Shown here one piece after another: positions 53,176 to 63,482 of a stretch of DNA of 64,000 nucleotides; the stretch's first letter is position 1, and every line of letters begins with the position of its first letter. Both the position numbers and the translations under genes were made by a program. Source of the stretch: Pseudomonas lini (lineage in GTDB: Bacteria > Pseudomonadota > Gammaproteobacteria > Pseudomonadales > Pseudomonadaceae). A model generated the notes under the pieces. It was not told where the DNA came from. It was given only the letters and a program-made list of their open reading frames with translations, and did no database searches. The stretch lies in contig NZ_OZ061318.1 of NCBI RefSeq assembly GCF_964063345.1, positions 5,146,001 through 5,210,000 of the forward strand, written 5' to 3'.

Positions 53176-53345
53176 AGGGTTGGCGTTGGTGTTGGCTTTG
53201 ACAAGGCGGCAATGCTCCGGCACAGTGCGCGCCCTCTAATAAAACCCTTTTTTCTTTAATCCGCTGGCGGCCTATGCAGACTGCCGGCCGGACTCATTCC
53301 GTTTGGCGGTGATTGCCTCACCGCGCTGCTTTTGAGGTAACAACA

Positions 53346-54662
53346 ATGAATGCAGTAATTGCCGCGGTCGGCATCATGCTGATACTCAGCCTGTCCCGCG
53401 TGCATGTGGTAATCGCGCTGATTGTCGGCGCGCTGGTGGGCGGCCTGACCGGTGGCCTGGGCATCGACGCGACGCTGAAAGCTTTCAACAGCGGCCTCGG
53501 CGGTGGCGCGACGGTTGCGTTGTCCTACGCCTTGCTCGGCGCGTTCGCGGTGGCCATCGCCAAGTCCGGCCTGGCCCATGCGCTGGCTGACAAAGCCTTG
53601 GCCATGGTCGATCGTCAGCACGCCAACGGGGGCGGCAATGTCAAATGGCTGCTGATCGGCCTGCTGTGGGTGGTGGCAATCGCCTCCCAGAACATCTTGC
53701 CGATCCATATCGCCTTTATCCCGTTGCTGGTGCCGCCACTGTTATATGTGCTGACCAAACTGCAACTGGATCGTCGATTGATTGCCTGCGTCATTACGTT
53801 CGGTCTGATCACGCCGTATATGTTCTTGCCCGTGGGCTTCGGCAACATCTTCCTCAATGAAATTCTGTTGGCCAACGTCGCCCGCAGTGGCGTGGACATC
53901 AGCGGTATCAACGTCACCCATGCCATGGGTATTCCGGCGCTGGGCATGGTGTTTGGCTTGGCGGCAGCGCTCATCAGCTACCGCAAGAAGCGCGTTTACG
54001 ACCTCGAGAAAATCGAGAAAGTCGAACAGGTCGCGGTGCAGTACAACCCAATGAGCCTGATGATCGCCGGTCTGGCCATTGCCGCCGCGTTCATTGTTCA
54101 GTTGCTGCTGGACTCGATGATTATCGGGGCGCTGGTGGGCTTCCTGATCTTTTCGGTGTCGGGCATCGTCAAATGGCGCGACACCGATGATTTGTTCACC
54201 GAAGGCATGAAGATGATGGCGATGATCGGCTTCATCATGATCGCCGCGTCCGGGTTTGCCGAAGTGATGAAGGCTACCGGTCATGTGCAGACCCTGGTGG
54301 AATCTTCGGCTTCGTGGATCAACCACAGCAAAGGCATCGGCGCGTTGTTGATGTTGCTGGTCGGATTGTTGGTGACCATGGGCATCGGCTCGTCGTTTTC
54401 CACCGTGCCGATTCTGGCGGCGATTTTCGTGCCGTTGTGCGTGCAACTGGGCTTCAGCCCGATCGCCATCGTATGCATCGTCGGCACTGCCGGGGCATTG
54501 GGCGATGCCGGGTCACCCGCGTCGGATTCGACCCTGGGCCCGACCTCCGGCCTGAACATCGACGGCCAGCATCACCACATCTGGGACACCGTGGTCCCGA
54601 CCTTCCTGCACTACAACCTGCCGTTGCTGGTGTTCGGCTGGGTGGCAGCGATGGTGTTGTAA
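53346..54662 (+). CDS. Na+/H+ antiporter family protein
   Basis: A 438-residue membrane protein with about eleven helices and a Gly-rich N-terminal half. Motifs include [44 protein letters not shown] near 35-80 and the acidic [22 protein letters not shown] near 390-411, typical of the ion-transporter superfamily group with YuiF and NhaC-like proteins. The transported ion or metabolite is uncertain. GAGGT precedes ATG 53346; a reading from 53313 is rejected. Confidence 0.87.
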   Translation: MNAVIAAVGIMLILSLSRVHVVIALIVGALVGGLTGGLGIDATLKAFNSGLGGGATVALSYALLGAFAVAIAKSGLAHALADKALAMVDRQHANGGGNVKWLLIGLLWVVAIASQNILPIHIAFIPLLVPPLLYVLTKLQLDRRLIACVITFGLITPYMFLPVGFGNIFLNEILLANVARSGVDISGINVTHAMGIPALGMVFGLAAALISYRKKRVYDLEKIEKVEQVAVQYNPMSLMIAGLAIAAAFIVQLLLDSMIIGALVGFLIFSVSGIVKWRDTDDLFTEGMKMMAMIGFIMIAASGFAEVMKATGHVQTLVESSASWINHSKGIGALLMLLVGLLVTMGIGSSFSTVPILAAIFVPLCVQLGFSPIAIVCIVGTAGALGDAGSPASDSTLGPTSGLNIDGQHHHIWDTVVPTFLHYNLPLLVFGWVAAMVL

Positions 54663-54673
54663 CACCTCTAACC

Positions 54674-54764
54674 CTGTGGGAGCGTGGCTTGCCCGCGATG
54701 AACGATTACGCGGTATGCCTGATAAACCGCGGCGCCTGAATCGCGGGCAAGCCACGCTCCCACC
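54674..54764. repeat. REP pair, GTGG-GCGTGGCTT subtype
   Basis: Inverted units CTGTGGGAGCGTGGCTTGCC and ATCGCGGGCAAGCCACGCTC. The same GCGTGGCTT variant recurs at 56594. Confidence 0.9.
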
Positions 54765-54841
54765 ATGACTGCGTTCAACTTTTGAATTGGCCTGCCGTTA
54801 TAGCCTTTAACCACGCCAAAAAAATCAAAAGAGTGAACGTC

Positions 54842-56524
54842 ATGCGCATGAGCCTGAAGGCTAAAGTCCTGTCCCTTGCCGTCCTCCCGGTGCTGCTCTT
54901 TGCGCTGGTCATCAGCCTGACCACGCTGTTCATTCTGCAAGAGCAGGCCCGCAAGGAAGTCGAGGAAACCCGTCAGCGCCTGCTCAGCGATGCCAAGGCG
55001 ACCCTGCAAAGTTATGTTGCCGTGGCCATGACCACGATCAAACCGCTGTACGACGCGGCAGCTCCCGGCGATGACGCGGCGCGGGCGCAGGTGATCAAGT
55101 TGCTGTCGAGCATCACCTACGGCAAGGACGGCTACTTCTTCGGCTACGACTCCAATACCGTGCGCCTGTTCAAGGCCAACAGCCCCGAAGGCGTGGGCCA
55201 GAGCTTCAAGGACAACCGCGACCCGAACGGCGTCTACGTCAACCGTGAGCTGGTGAAAGTTGCCAAGGACGGTACTCACTACCTGCAATACAGTTCGCCG
55301 CTGCCCGGTAACACGCAAGTGTTGGTGCCCAAGCTCGGCTACACCGAATACCTGTCGAAGTGGGACATGGCGGTCGGCACCTCGGTCAACCTCGACGGCA
55401 TCGAAGCGCAAGTGGCGGTGGTTGAGACCAAGGTCCAGGAACGCATGCAAGGCGTGGTGCTGAGCATTGTCGGGATTGCCGTGGTAGTGCTGTTGGTGAT
55501 CGCTGCCGCCGGGATGCTGCTGGCCAACACCATCCTGCGTCCGCTGAACCTGATGAAAGCCAACCTCGATGACATCGCGGCGGGCGAGGGCGACCTGACT
55601 CGGCGCCTGACCATCACCAGCCAGGATGAACTTGGCGAACTGGCCGGTTCGTTCAACCGTTTCGTCGACAAGATTCACGGTTTGGTGCGGCAGATCACTG
55701 AAATGACCTCGCAACTGACCGGATTGGTGAATCAGGTATCTGATCAGGCACAACGCTCGGATCAGGCCATGGAGCGCCAGCGTCACGAAACCGATCAGGT
55801 GGCCACGGCGATCAACGAAATGTCGGCGGCGGCCCAGGAAGTGGCCAAAAGTGCGCAAAACGCAGCGGTCGCTGCCCAGCAGACCGATGAAGAAGGCCAG
55901 GCCGCCAAGCGCGTGGTGGCCGGCAGCATCGTGAAGATTCATGCGCTGGTGAACGATATTCGCAGCAGCGGCGTGTCTCTCGACAGTTTGCAGAAAGACG
56001 TGTCGTCGATTGTCAGCGTACTCGGGGTGATCCGTTCGATTGCCGAACAGACCAACCTTCTGGCGCTCAACGCCGCCATTGAGGCGGCCCGCGCCGGTGA
56101 GGCCGGGCGTGGTTTTGCGGTGGTCGCCGACGAAGTGCGTGCATTGGCCAGCCGTACGCAAATCAGCACCCAGGAAATCCAGAGCATGATCGACCGCTTG
56201 CAGGCCGGCACCCAATCGGCAGTCGAAGCCATGCGCCGCTCCAGCGAGGCTGGCGACGGCACGTCGGCCCAGGCCAACGAGGCGGGGGCATCTCTGGATG
56301 CCATGGCTCAGCTGATCGGCACCATCAACTCGATGAACGCCCAGATTGCCAGCGCCGCCGAAGAGCAAACCGCCGTGGCCGAAGAAATCAACCGCAGCGT
56401 GCATCAAATTGCCGTGGCGGTAGACAGCGTCGCCGACGAAACCCAACTCGGCGCCCAGACCTCACGCAGCCTGGCCGACCTCGGTCAACGCCTGGGGCAA
56501 CTGGTCGGGCAGTTCCGTATCTGA
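54842..56524 (+). CDS. Methyl-accepting chemotaxis protein
   Basis: A 560-residue chemoreceptor. TM1 is at about 12-34; the periplasmic single-Cache domain (about 35-200) contains [13 protein letters not shown] and [20 protein letters not shown]2 is at about 213-235, followed by a HAMP domain with [11 protein letters not shown]. The signalling tip is [35 protein letters not shown] near 400-435. sCache_2 receptors often bind small carboxylates. ATG 54842 is used; ATG 54848 is nearly as good. No pentapeptide CheR tether is seen at the C-terminus. Confidence 0.93.
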   Translation: MRMSLKAKVLSLAVLPVLLFALVISLTTLFILQEQARKEVEETRQRLLSDAKATLQSYVAVAMTTIKPLYDAAAPGDDAARAQVIKLLSSITYGKDGYFFGYDSNTVRLFKANSPEGVGQSFKDNRDPNGVYVNRELVKVAKDGTHYLQYSSPLPGNTQVLVPKLGYTEYLSKWDMAVGTSVNLDGIEAQVAVVETKVQERMQGVVLSIVGIAVVVLLVIAAAGMLLANTILRPLNLMKANLDDIAAGEGDLTRRLTITSQDELGELAGSFNRFVDKIHGLVRQITEMTSQLTGLVNQVSDQAQRSDQAMERQRHETDQVATAINEMSAAAQEVAKSAQNAAVAAQQTDEEGQAAKRVVAGSIVKIHALVNDIRSSGVSLDSLQKDVSSIVSVLGVIRSIAEQTNLLALNAAIEAARAGEAGRGFAVVADEVRALASRTQISTQEIQSMIDRLQAGTQSAVEAMRRSSEAGDGTSAQANEAGASLDAMAQLIGTINSMNAQIASAAEEQTAVAEEINRSVHQIAVAVDSVADETQLGAQTSRSLADLGQRLGQLVGQFRI

Positions 56525-56593
56525 TTGATAGTGCTCGTGTGGCAAGGGGCTTGCCCCCATGCCAGTAAATCAAGAAATTTGAGCGACGAAAAT

Positions 56594-56689
56594 CCTGTGG
56601 GAGCGTGGCTTGCCCGCGAAGGCGTAGTGTCAGTCGATATCAATGTTGAATGACACGACGCCTTCGCGGGCAAGCCACGCTCCCACAGG
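56594..56689. repeat. REP pair, GCGTGGCTT subtype
   Basis: Inverted units CCTGTGGGAGCGTGGCTTGC and GCAAGCCACGCTCCCACAGG. A short unit GTGGCAAGGGGCTTGCCCCC also lies at 56539. Between 56690 and 56890 there is only a small ORF (see findings). Confidence 0.92.
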
Positions 56690-56890
56690 TTTCTGCGCCT
56701 TGACTTGCATTCGGGTCTCCGCCCTCACCGCAGGGCAGTGTTCATCCATGAGTAGCCGCATCGCGACTACCCTCATTAGTAAGCAAGCACCGTCCCGTTT
56801 GTTTGAACCCGTTTGCGGAATGGGCGGTCATTTGCTTCAGGTGTCGCGCACCGGCGGCACCTTGACGACCACAACAATGGAGTCAGACTC

Positions 56891-57055
56891 ATGATCGACA
56901 GTGAAAGTATCTGCGACTGCCCCAAATGTTCCTGCAAACTGGGCGAACATCCAATCGCGCGTCACGGCAAGCACTATTGTTGTGAAGGCTGCGCCAAGCA
57001 CCACGAACACGGCGAAGCATGCACCACCAAAGGCTGCAAGTGTGCTCAACACTGA
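56891..57055 (+). CDS. Bacterial metallothionein
   Basis: A 54-residue Cys-rich protein with 10 Cys and 7 His. CPKCSC at 10-15, HYCCEGCAKHHEHGEAC at 28-44 and KGCKC near the end match the Pseudomonas metallothionein fold (PmtA/BmtA), which binds about four zinc or cadmium ions in the cytoplasm. GGAG at 56879-56882 precedes ATG 56891. The start overlaps the stop of a small upstream ORF. Heavy-metal or stress control is likely but no operator is seen. Confidence 0.95.
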   Translation: MIDSESICDCPKCSCKLGEHPIARHGKHYCCEGCAKHHEHGEACTTKGCKCAQH

Positions 57056-57069
57056 CTGTTCAGGCAAAA

Positions 57070-57094
57070 AAGTGGAGCCTTCCAGGCTCCACTT
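57070..57094. terminator. Bidirectional terminator
   Basis: AAGTGGAGCC (57070-57079) pairs perfectly with 57085-57094 around TTCCA. On the minus strand a run of six T follows, ending the gene at 57126; on the plus strand it follows the metallothionein gene. Confidence 0.87.
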
Positions 57095-57125
57095 CGGTTT
57101 GAATCTTTCCCCTCCTTTTTGACGC

Positions 57126-57353
57126 TCAACTGGCCGGTCGCCAGGTCACATTCTCGATGCCGAATTTTTCCGCCAGCGGTTTGCTGGTCTTTTGCACCCG
57201 TTCACGGCCAAAGCGCGGGATCCGCCCGACTCCGGCGTCGCAACTGGCCCAGTGCCAAGCCTCTGCATTGTCCATTTTGTCCAGGCGGATAATGAAAGAC
57301 TTGGGCTGGCCATGAAGGGTGTATTCAATAACGAAAAGTTTTGCATTGTTCAT
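57126..57353 (-). CDS. Small hypothetical protein (DUF6555-like)
   Basis: A 75-residue cytoplasmic protein. It reads LFVIEYTLHGQPKSFIIRLDKMDNAEAWHWASCDAGVGRIPRFG and resembles a Pseudomonas family that I recall as DUF6555, of unknown function. GGGAGG precedes ATG 57353. It converges on the metallothionein gene and shares its terminator. Confidence 0.78.
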   Translation of the reverse strand: MNNAKLFVIEYTLHGQPKSFIIRLDKMDNAEAWHWASCDAGVGRIPRFGRERVQKTSKPLAEKFGIENVTWRPAS

Positions 57354-57553
57354 AAAGCCTGTATTCCTCCCTGTAGTTATAGAGGGATCGCGAGGCGCGG
57401 GGAAAATTCAGTCGAATTGTCGGACGGTGACAGTGACTGGCGACAGCCGGACGCCTCGTGATCATGGAGCCTTCCTGACCCCCAATTATCCTAGCCTATG
57501 GCTGCGCCGCCTGATTTGAACATGCCAGGGGTTGTTGCCGTAATCCGATTAAA

Positions 57554-57579
57554 GTGGGAGCGAGCAAGCCCGCTCCCAC
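57554..57579. repeat. Tight REP-derived palindrome
   Basis: GTGGGAGCG AGCAAGC CCGCTCCCAC: a short hairpin made of two fused half units, not a spaced pair. Confidence 0.8.
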
Positions 57580-57598
57580 ATGGGGAGGTGTTGTCAGA

Positions 57599-58633
57599 TC
57601 AGGCTTCGGGAACACCTATCTCCCAAGCCGACCAATTCTGCAGAATCTCCTGCACCAACGGATTCCCCGTGCGGTACAAGTTCTCTAGTGCCGGCACAAA
57701 ACCGCCTTGATCGGCGTATTTGAGCAGGTTATCCACCTCGCTCTGGCCCGGCGCCGGCCGGTCGAAGTCGGAACCGGCGCGCACCACCGCCAGGCGCCGG
57801 ACGTCCACCAGCCCCTCGCGGCTGGCGCGCAGCAGCGCTTCATAGGTGGAATTGTCTTCCTGCTGAGTCGTGCAATAAATCCCTTCGTTATTGGTCAGCA
57901 ACTTGGTCCAGGCTTCCGCCCGCTCACTCAACCGCGTTCCGGAAAACCAGGTATTGCCCGCCAGCGTGTCGCACTGGGTCACCACCGGTGGCTGATTGGC
58001 TGGCGCAGACGGATACTTCAAGCGCCACGCCGCCGATTCCTTACTCTCGCTCAGCTGGACCTTGCGGCTCACGGCGAATGCCTTGGCCTGCAACTTCGGA
58101 TTGAGTTCAAACACTTCAGTCTTGTAGTCCAGCGGCGGCTTTTCGTTCGGGCCTTTGGTGTTGATGCCCAGGTAGCCGGTGGGCCAGTCTTTCGGCGCGT
58201 CGCGGGAATCCAGTTCCCACTGGGTGCCGAACTCCACCAGATAGTGCGCCCACGCGGTGGTGCCGATGGTGCCGTGGTGCGGGCTGATGCCGGCAATCCC
58301 GGCGATCAGGAAGTAACTTTTGCGCAGGTCGAATTTCGGTGACAGCGCCAGGGCCAGGGTCGAGGCTGCGGCATTGGTCTGGCCCATGCCGGTGACCATC
58401 AGGCACACCTGTTGGGTGTTGCAGCGAATATTCGGGTACTCGGCGGACAGGCCCGGTACGCGCACTTCTTGCTTGAGTTCCAGGCGATCGATCCAGTTCT
58501 GCGCCTCGGGGGCGAACATGGTAATCAGCATCACTTTCGGCTGGATCGGCGCGTCGCCAGCCCAGGCAGCAGAAGAGAGCAGAGTGCCGCAGGCCAGGCC
58601 CACGCACAGGGAAAGACGGGTTATTGCATTCAT
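57599..58633 (-). CDS. Purine nucleoside permease (NUP)
   Basis: A 344-residue secreted protein with a signal peptide (residues 1-25, ending AAWAGD) and a nucleoside phosphorylase-like NUP domain. Motifs include PKVMLITMFAPEAQNWIDRLEL near 32-53, VCLMVTGMGQTNAAAS near 76-91 and FLIAGIAGISPHHGTIGT near 108-125. NUP family proteins were described as fungal purine nucleoside permeases, but the fold suggests nucleoside binding or cleavage. It follows a Tsx-like porin by 24 bp in one operon. Confidence 0.87.
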   Translation of the reverse strand: MNAITRLSLCVGLACGTLLSSAAWAGDAPIQPKVMLITMFAPEAQNWIDRLELKQEVRVPGLSAEYPNIRCNTQQVCLMVTGMGQTNAAASTLALALSPKFDLRKSYFLIAGIAGISPHHGTIGTTAWAHYLVEFGTQWELDSRDAPKDWPTGYLGINTKGPNEKPPLDYKTEVFELNPKLQAKAFAVSRKVQLSESKESAAWRLKYPSAPANQPPVVTQCDTLAGNTWFSGTRLSERAEAWTKLLTNNEGIYCTTQQEDNSTYEALLRASREGLVDVRRLAVVRAGSDFDRPAPGQSEVDNLLKYADQGGFVPALENLYRTGNPLVQEILQNWSAWEIGVPEA

Positions 58634-58657
58634 AAAACCTCCTGATTCAAATGAGCC

Positions 58658-59614
58658 TTAAAACTGATAACCGACACCGGCGTAGTAGCCCCAGCCGTTG
58701 GAACGGGCGCGGAAGTCACCGTCGCCGAAATTCAGCTCGCTGCCATCCTCCCAGTTGCCGCCGTTGTGGAAGTAACGGCCGACCAGAGTGAAACGCAAGT
58801 GGGTGAAGGCGTAGAGCAACACGTTGGTGGCCACGGTGGCATTGGCGGTGCGGGCCGGGTTGTCCTTGTGCAGGTCGGAGCCGAAGTCGAAGTTGGTGAA
58901 ACCGATGTAGGTCAACGAAGCGCCGTTGTTGAAACTGCTGATGGGCACGATGTACTTGAGCTGGGCGCGGTAGCCGTCCCACGAATACTCGTTGCTGGCA
59001 CCGTAGTTTTCCCACTGGTAGCGGCCGTAGAAGTTGGCCGACAGGTTGACCCGCGAATGGGTGTCGATGTCGGTGCCGAGGCCGCTGTACAGCGTGTTGG
59101 CGCGGTTGGCGCTGTTGCTGCCGTGGTCGTAGATCCAGTCGAACGCCACGTACCATTCCTTGAACGGTCCGACGGCCAGGCTGCGGCCGGCCAGGTAGTC
59201 GATGGAAATCCGCGGTTCGTGCTCCATGAACACCGGCGAACCGTGGTCCCAGACGCCTTTGTCATGGCTGTTGCCGATGTCGAAGATCTTCGGAATGTCG
59301 ATGTAGCCGTACAACTCGAACGGCCCTTTGCGGCCGAAGTATTCATATTCCAGGTAGATATCGTCGGCCGGTTGCGGGCCGAAGCTGATGTCTTTGCTGC
59401 CAATGACGGTCAGGTCCTGGTTGAACCAGTCCGACAAGTAGGCGCCTTTTTTCGACGGGCTGGCTTCAGGGCTGAGGGCTTCGCCCTGGGCGGATTCTTC
59501 GGCGGTGGCCGGTTGGGCCAAAACGTGGCTGCTGAGTAGTCCTGTAACGCTGGCCAGCAGCAAGGAAACAGCAAAGGTGCGTGAGCAAGTCACGCGGCTG
59601 GAGGTGCAGTGCAT
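58658..59614 (-). CDS. Tsx-like nucleoside outer-membrane channel
   Basis: A 318-residue outer-membrane protein with a signal peptide (cleavage near LAQPA, about residue 34). The barrel region has the Tsx features YLEYEYFGRKGPFELYGYIDIPKIFD near 86-112, FMEHEPRISIDYLAG near 128 and a C-terminal Phe (GVGYQF). ATG 59614 with AAGGGA upstream is preferred. With the downstream NUP gene it forms a nucleoside uptake unit. Confidence 0.88.
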   Translation of the reverse strand: MHCTSSRVTCSRTFAVSLLLASVTGLLSSHVLAQPATAEESAQGEALSPEASPSKKGAYLSDWFNQDLTVIGSKDISFGPQPADDIYLEYEYFGRKGPFELYGYIDIPKIFDIGNSHDKGVWDHGSPVFMEHEPRISIDYLAGRSLAVGPFKEWYVAFDWIYDHGSNSANRANTLYSGLGTDIDTHSRVNLSANFYGRYQWENYGASNEYSWDGYRAQLKYIVPISSFNNGASLTYIGFTNFDFGSDLHKDNPARTANATVATNVLLYAFTHLRFTLVGRYFHNGGNWEDGSELNFGDGDFRARSNGWGYYAGVGYQF

Positions 59615-59926
59615 TAAAAGTCCCTTTTCGTGCGGATCGAAAGCCCGGTGATGCGGGTTTGCGCGGTTAGGTGGCGAACAGGCCGGTATCGGCGACTCGC
59701 AAACGTTTGCACAAGGCATACCAGTTTATTCAAGACGCGGAAAAATCTAAGGAATTGACGGTTTAACTGTCCTTTCGGTCAAGGAATTCGAGGTGAGGGG
59801 GAAAAGGAGTGGAATTCGGGGGCGAAGGGATCTGGATGAGATATGCACCAAAGTGGTATCGACGATCAGCTGAGTAACCCGATCTGTGGCAATAGAGATT
59901 TCGTGACAAAGGTGGAAAAGGAGCTT

Positions 59927-60038
59927 TTGTGGCGAGGGAGCTTGCTCCCGCTGGGCTGCGCAGCAGCCCTAAAACCTTGCACGCCGCCAATTTTGCGGAT
60001 GCTTCGCACCCGAGCGGGAGCAAGCTCCCTCGCCACAA
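59927..60038. repeat. Third-family inverted repeat
   Basis: TTGTGGCGAGGGAGCTTGCT and its exact complement 70 bp apart, with a CTGCGCAGCAG stem within. It is the GTGGCGAGG family, also present inside 47015-47168. The rest of the 514-bp gap (59615-60128) shows no gene. Confidence 0.9.
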
Positions 60039-60128
60039 TGGATCGCTTATTCCTGCGGGTTGTGAAGACCCTGTAGGAATGGGGTTGCTGTAGAATCCTC
60101 GGCACTGACTTCACAAGGTGCACCCCCG

Positions 60129-61163
60129 ATGAGCGAGCCGATTCGTCTGACCCAGTACAGCCACGGCGCAGGCTGTGGCTGCAAGATTTCGCCCCAGGTG
60201 CTGGAGGTGATTCTGGCCGGCAGCGGCGCGCAGAACCTGGACCCGAAACTCTGGGTCGGCAACGCCTCGCGCGATGACGCGGCGGTGTATGCCATCGACG
60301 AAGAGCGTGGCGTAGTATCGACCACCGACTTTTTCATGCCGATCGTCGACGATCCGTTCGACTTCGGTCGCATTGCCGCCACCAACGCCATCAGCGATAT
60401 CTACGCCATGGGCGGCGATCCGTTGATGGCGATTGCGATCCTCGGCTGGCCGGTCAATGTGCTGGCGCCGGAGATAGCCCGGGAAGTGATTCGCGGCGGG
60501 CGTTCGGTCTGCGATGAGGCGGGGATTCCACTGGCCGGCGGCCATTCCATCGACGCGCCAGAGCCGATCTTCGGCCTGGCCGTGACCGGGCTGGTGGAAA
60601 AGCGCCACATGAAGCGCAACGACACCGCCACCGCCGGTTGCTTGCTGTACCTCACCAAACCTTTGGGCATCGGCATCCTTACCACGGCCGAGAAGAAGGG
60701 CAAGTTGCGCCATGCCGACATCGGCCTGGCCCGCGACTGGATGTGCACCCTGAACAAACCCGGCAGCCGTTTCGGCAAACTCGACGGCGTGACCGCAATG
60801 ACCGACGTCACCGGTTTTGGCCTGCTCGGGCACTTGGTGGAAATGGCCGACGGCAGCAACGTGACGGCCCGCATCGAATATGACCGGGTGCCGCGCCTGC
60901 CGGGTGTCGAGTATTACCTCGATCAGGGCTGCGTGCCGGGCGGCACGCTGCGCAATTTTGACAGTTACGCCAACAAGGTTGGCCGGCTCCAGGAGTTGCA
61001 CAAACGCGTGCTCTGCGACCCGCAGACCAGCGGCGGCCTGCTGATTGCAGTCACCCCTGAAGGTAACGAACAATTCCTCAAAATAGCCGCCGAACTCGGT
61101 CTGACCCTTGAGCCGATCGGCGAACTGGTTGAGCGACAGACTAACGCGGTAGAGGTGTTTTGA
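60129..61163 (+). CDS. selD: Selenide, water dikinase (selenophosphate synthetase)
   Basis: A 344-residue SelD making selenophosphate from selenide and ATP. The N-terminal glycine-rich loop GAGCGCK has catalytic Cys16 (with Cys18 and Lys19). [21 protein letters not shown] and [16 protein letters not shown] follow the family. The enzyme is cysteine based. AAGGTG precedes ATG 60129. The stop overlaps the selU start (TGATG), which couples the two. Confidence 0.96.
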   Translation: MSEPIRLTQYSHGAGCGCKISPQVLEVILAGSGAQNLDPKLWVGNASRDDAAVYAIDEERGVVSTTDFFMPIVDDPFDFGRIAATNAISDIYAMGGDPLMAIAILGWPVNVLAPEIAREVIRGGRSVCDEAGIPLAGGHSIDAPEPIFGLAVTGLVEKRHMKRNDTATAGCLLYLTKPLGIGILTTAEKKGKLRHADIGLARDWMCTLNKPGSRFGKLDGVTAMTDVTGFGLLGHLVEMADGSNVTARIEYDRVPRLPGVEYYLDQGCVPGGTLRNFDSYANKVGRLQELHKRVLCDPQTSGGLLIAVTPEGNEQFLKIAAELGLTLEPIGELVERQTNAVEVF

Positions 61164-62266
61164 TGTCCATCGACTTCACCGATTACCGCGACATCTTTCT
61201 CAACGACCGGCCGATGATGGATACCCGCGCGCCAGTCGAATTCCTCAAGGGCTCATTCCCCGGCGTGGTCAATCTGCCGCTGATGAATGACCTTGAGCGG
61301 CAACGGATCGGCACTTGCTACAAGCAGCAAGGTCAGCAAGCGGCCATCACGCTGGGACATCAATTGGTGTCTGGCGAGATCAAGGCCGAGCGCATCCAGG
61401 CCTGGGCCGATTTTGCCCGGGCTCATCCGGATGGTTATTTGTATTGTTTTCGTGGCGGCTTGCGTTCGCAAATCGTTCAGCAATGGCTCAAGGACGAAGC
61501 GGGTATCGACTATCCGCGGGTCGGTGGCGGCTACAAGGCCATGCGCACCTTTTTGCTCGACACGCTCGATCAGGCCATTGCCCAGTGCGATTTCGTTTTG
61601 CTCGGTGGTATGACCGGCACCGGCAAGACCGAGGTGCTCACGCAATTGAGCAACGGGCTGGACCTTGAAGGCCACGCCCATCATCGCGGCTCCAGCTTCG
61701 GCAAGCGCGCCACCGGCCAACCCTCCAACATCGACTTTGAAAACCGCCTGGCCGTGGACGTGCTGAAGAAACGTGCTGGGGGTATCGAACAGTTCGTGCT
61801 GGAAGACGAGAGCCGCGCGATTGGCAGTTGTGCCTTGCCGCTGCCGCTGTATCAGGGCATGCAGCAGTTTCCGTTGGTCTGGCTGGAAGACAGCCTGGAA
61901 GGGCGGGTCGAACGGATCCTTCGCGATTACGTGGTGGACTTGTGTGCCGAGTTCATCGAGGTGCATGGCGATGAAGGCTTTGCGCTGTTTTCCGAGCGGA
62001 TGCTGGCGAGCCTGAATAATGTCCAGAAACGTCTGGGTGGCGAACGCCATCGGCGGATGTTGACCTTGATGGAAGACGCGCTGATGGAGCAGGCGAACAG
62101 CGGTGCGGTGGATTTGCACCGGGGCTGGATCGAGGGGTTGTTGCGCGAGTATTACGACCCGATGTATGCGTTTCAGCGGGAGAAGAAGGGGACGCGGATC
62201 GAGTTTGTCGGGGAGCGGGGGGCTGTCATTGAGTATCTGCGGGAGCGTGGCAAACAGCTGCTTTGA
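61163..62266 (+). CDS. selU: tRNA 2-selenouridine synthase
   Basis: A 367-residue SelU (MnmH/YbbB). The N-terminal rhodanese domain has Cys95 in YCFRGG, and the C-terminal P-loop domain has [10 protein letters not shown] near 150. It replaces the 2-thio group of wobble uridine in tRNA-Lys, tRNA-Glu and tRNA-Gln with selenium from selenophosphate. ATG 61163 overlaps the selD stop by one base. A TTG at 61160 is not needed. A REP pair follows. Confidence 0.95.
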   Translation: MSIDFTDYRDIFLNDRPMMDTRAPVEFLKGSFPGVVNLPLMNDLERQRIGTCYKQQGQQAAITLGHQLVSGEIKAERIQAWADFARAHPDGYLYCFRGGLRSQIVQQWLKDEAGIDYPRVGGGYKAMRTFLLDTLDQAIAQCDFVLLGGMTGTGKTEVLTQLSNGLDLEGHAHHRGSSFGKRATGQPSNIDFENRLAVDVLKKRAGGIEQFVLEDESRAIGSCALPLPLYQGMQQFPLVWLEDSLEGRVERILRDYVVDLCAEFIEVHGDEGFALFSERMLASLNNVQKRLGGERHRRMLTLMEDALMEQANSGAVDLHRGWIEGLLREYYDPMYAFQREKKGTRIEFVGERGAVIEYLRERGKQLL

Positions 62267-62279
62267 TGTTGTTTTTGCC

Positions 62280-62382
62280 GGCCCCATCGCGGGCAAGCCC
62301 GCTCCCACAGTGATCTGTGGTGAAACACAGATGTGTGATCGACGCTGCCCCTTGTGGGAGCGGGCTTGCCCGCGATGGGGCC
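62280..62382. repeat. REP pair
   Basis: Inverted units GGCCCCATCGCGGGCAAGCC and complement ending GATGGGGCC, between selU and the convergent phosphatase gene. Confidence 0.93.
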
Positions 62383-62425
62383 GTGACAGGCACTATAAAA
62401 CTCGAAGCGCCACCACGATCACTGC

Positions 62426-63112
62426 TTACGTCGGACAGCTCTCCTGACCGTTATCCAGCCCTTGCTTGTAACTGTGGCTCTGCAGGCTGGCCTTGCCGTT
62501 GTGCCAGGTCAGCGTGAGTACGTACAGCGAATCGTAGTCGCTGGATGCCCAGTCATCGGCGATGTTCTGTTTCTTGCCGACGGCTTCCTCTGCGACTTTA
62601 TTGATCAGTTCGGGCAGGTAGCCATGGGACCAGGCCGTATAAATGACCGAGTTGTGATACTTGTCGTGCAGCAGTTCATCCGCCAGGTCGCTGGTGTCGT
62701 TGGCCGAGAAGTTGATGTTCACCGGCAAGCCGAGCTTGATTGCGCTGGGGCTGATGGTCATCAGGGGGCGGATGTAACTGTAGGAATTATCAAATTCGCC
62801 TTCCTCGACATTGCGCGTCGGGTTGGCGGCGAACACGTAGTTGGCCTTGCCGAATTTTTCCGGCAACAAGGTGGCCAGGTCTATGGCGCGATTCAGCCCC
62901 TGACAATTGAGCTGACCCAGGCCGCCGGCGGGTTTCTCCGCGTGACGCAGAAATACCAGCGTCTGGGTGCCATCCGCCGGTTGGGCGCGGCTTTCACTGG
63001 ATTCCAGCGACAAAAACAACGCGCTGACCGCCAGCAGGGCAGGCAGGAAGATATAGGCGCGATGTTTGAAGCGTTGAGTGAATTTCAATGGATTCCTCAT
63101 CGAATAGGTCAT
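62426..63112 (-). CDS. Histidine phosphatase family protein, secreted or anchored
   Basis: A 228-residue protein with an N-terminal hydrophobic segment (about 20-37) and RHAEK (catalytic His near 56) of the histidine phosphatase superfamily. SHGYLPELI near 165 holds a second His. The proline- and charge-free core resembles small periplasmic members with unknown substrates. The start is uncertain: ATG 63112 or ATG 63100, neither with a clear ribosome binding site. It converges on selU. Confidence 0.78.
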   Translation of the reverse strand: MTYSMRNPLKFTQRFKHRAYIFLPALLAVSALFLSLESSESRAQPADGTQTLVFLRHAEKPAGGLGQLNCQGLNRAIDLATLLPEKFGKANYVFAANPTRNVEEGEFDNSYSYIRPLMTISPSAIKLGLPVNINFSANDTSDLADELLHDKYHNSVIYTAWSHGYLPELINKVAEEAVGKKQNIADDWASSDYDSLYVLTLTWHNGKASLQSHSYKQGLDNGQESCPT

Positions 63113-63350
63113 CTTCAGCGTATTCGGTCAGGGCTGACAAACCTTCATACCGCCAGCTCCCAGCATCCGGGTGTTTTCCATGTGGTTGACCCGGTCCGTT
63201 TCCTACGGGGCAATGCTCAGAGTCCTTTGAAGCCTTTTGGTTCGATCTGAGTGAGGTGACCGGCACTTTAGCGGCAACCTTGAACGGATTGGGGGAAAGC
63301 TTATCGACAGGATGTTGCGGATTTATGGACACGGCATACACCTTACCCTT

Positions 63351-63444
63351 TGTAGGCGCTGCCGAAGGCTGCGATTTGTTGATCTTTCTCTTCGGCCCCC
63401 CCCTGAGGGCGCCAAAAGATCGCAGCCTTCGGCAGCCTCCTACA
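63351..63444. repeat. Second-family inverted repeat, third copy
   Basis: TGTAGGCGCTGCCGAAGGCT and ATCGCAGCCTTCGGCAGCCT, related to the perfect copy at 50058. The rest of the 370-bp gap between 63113 and 63482 shows no gene. Confidence 0.85.
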
Positions 63445-63482
63445 TTATGATCTTCAGTCCGATTTTCTCGTGGATGCCCCTT

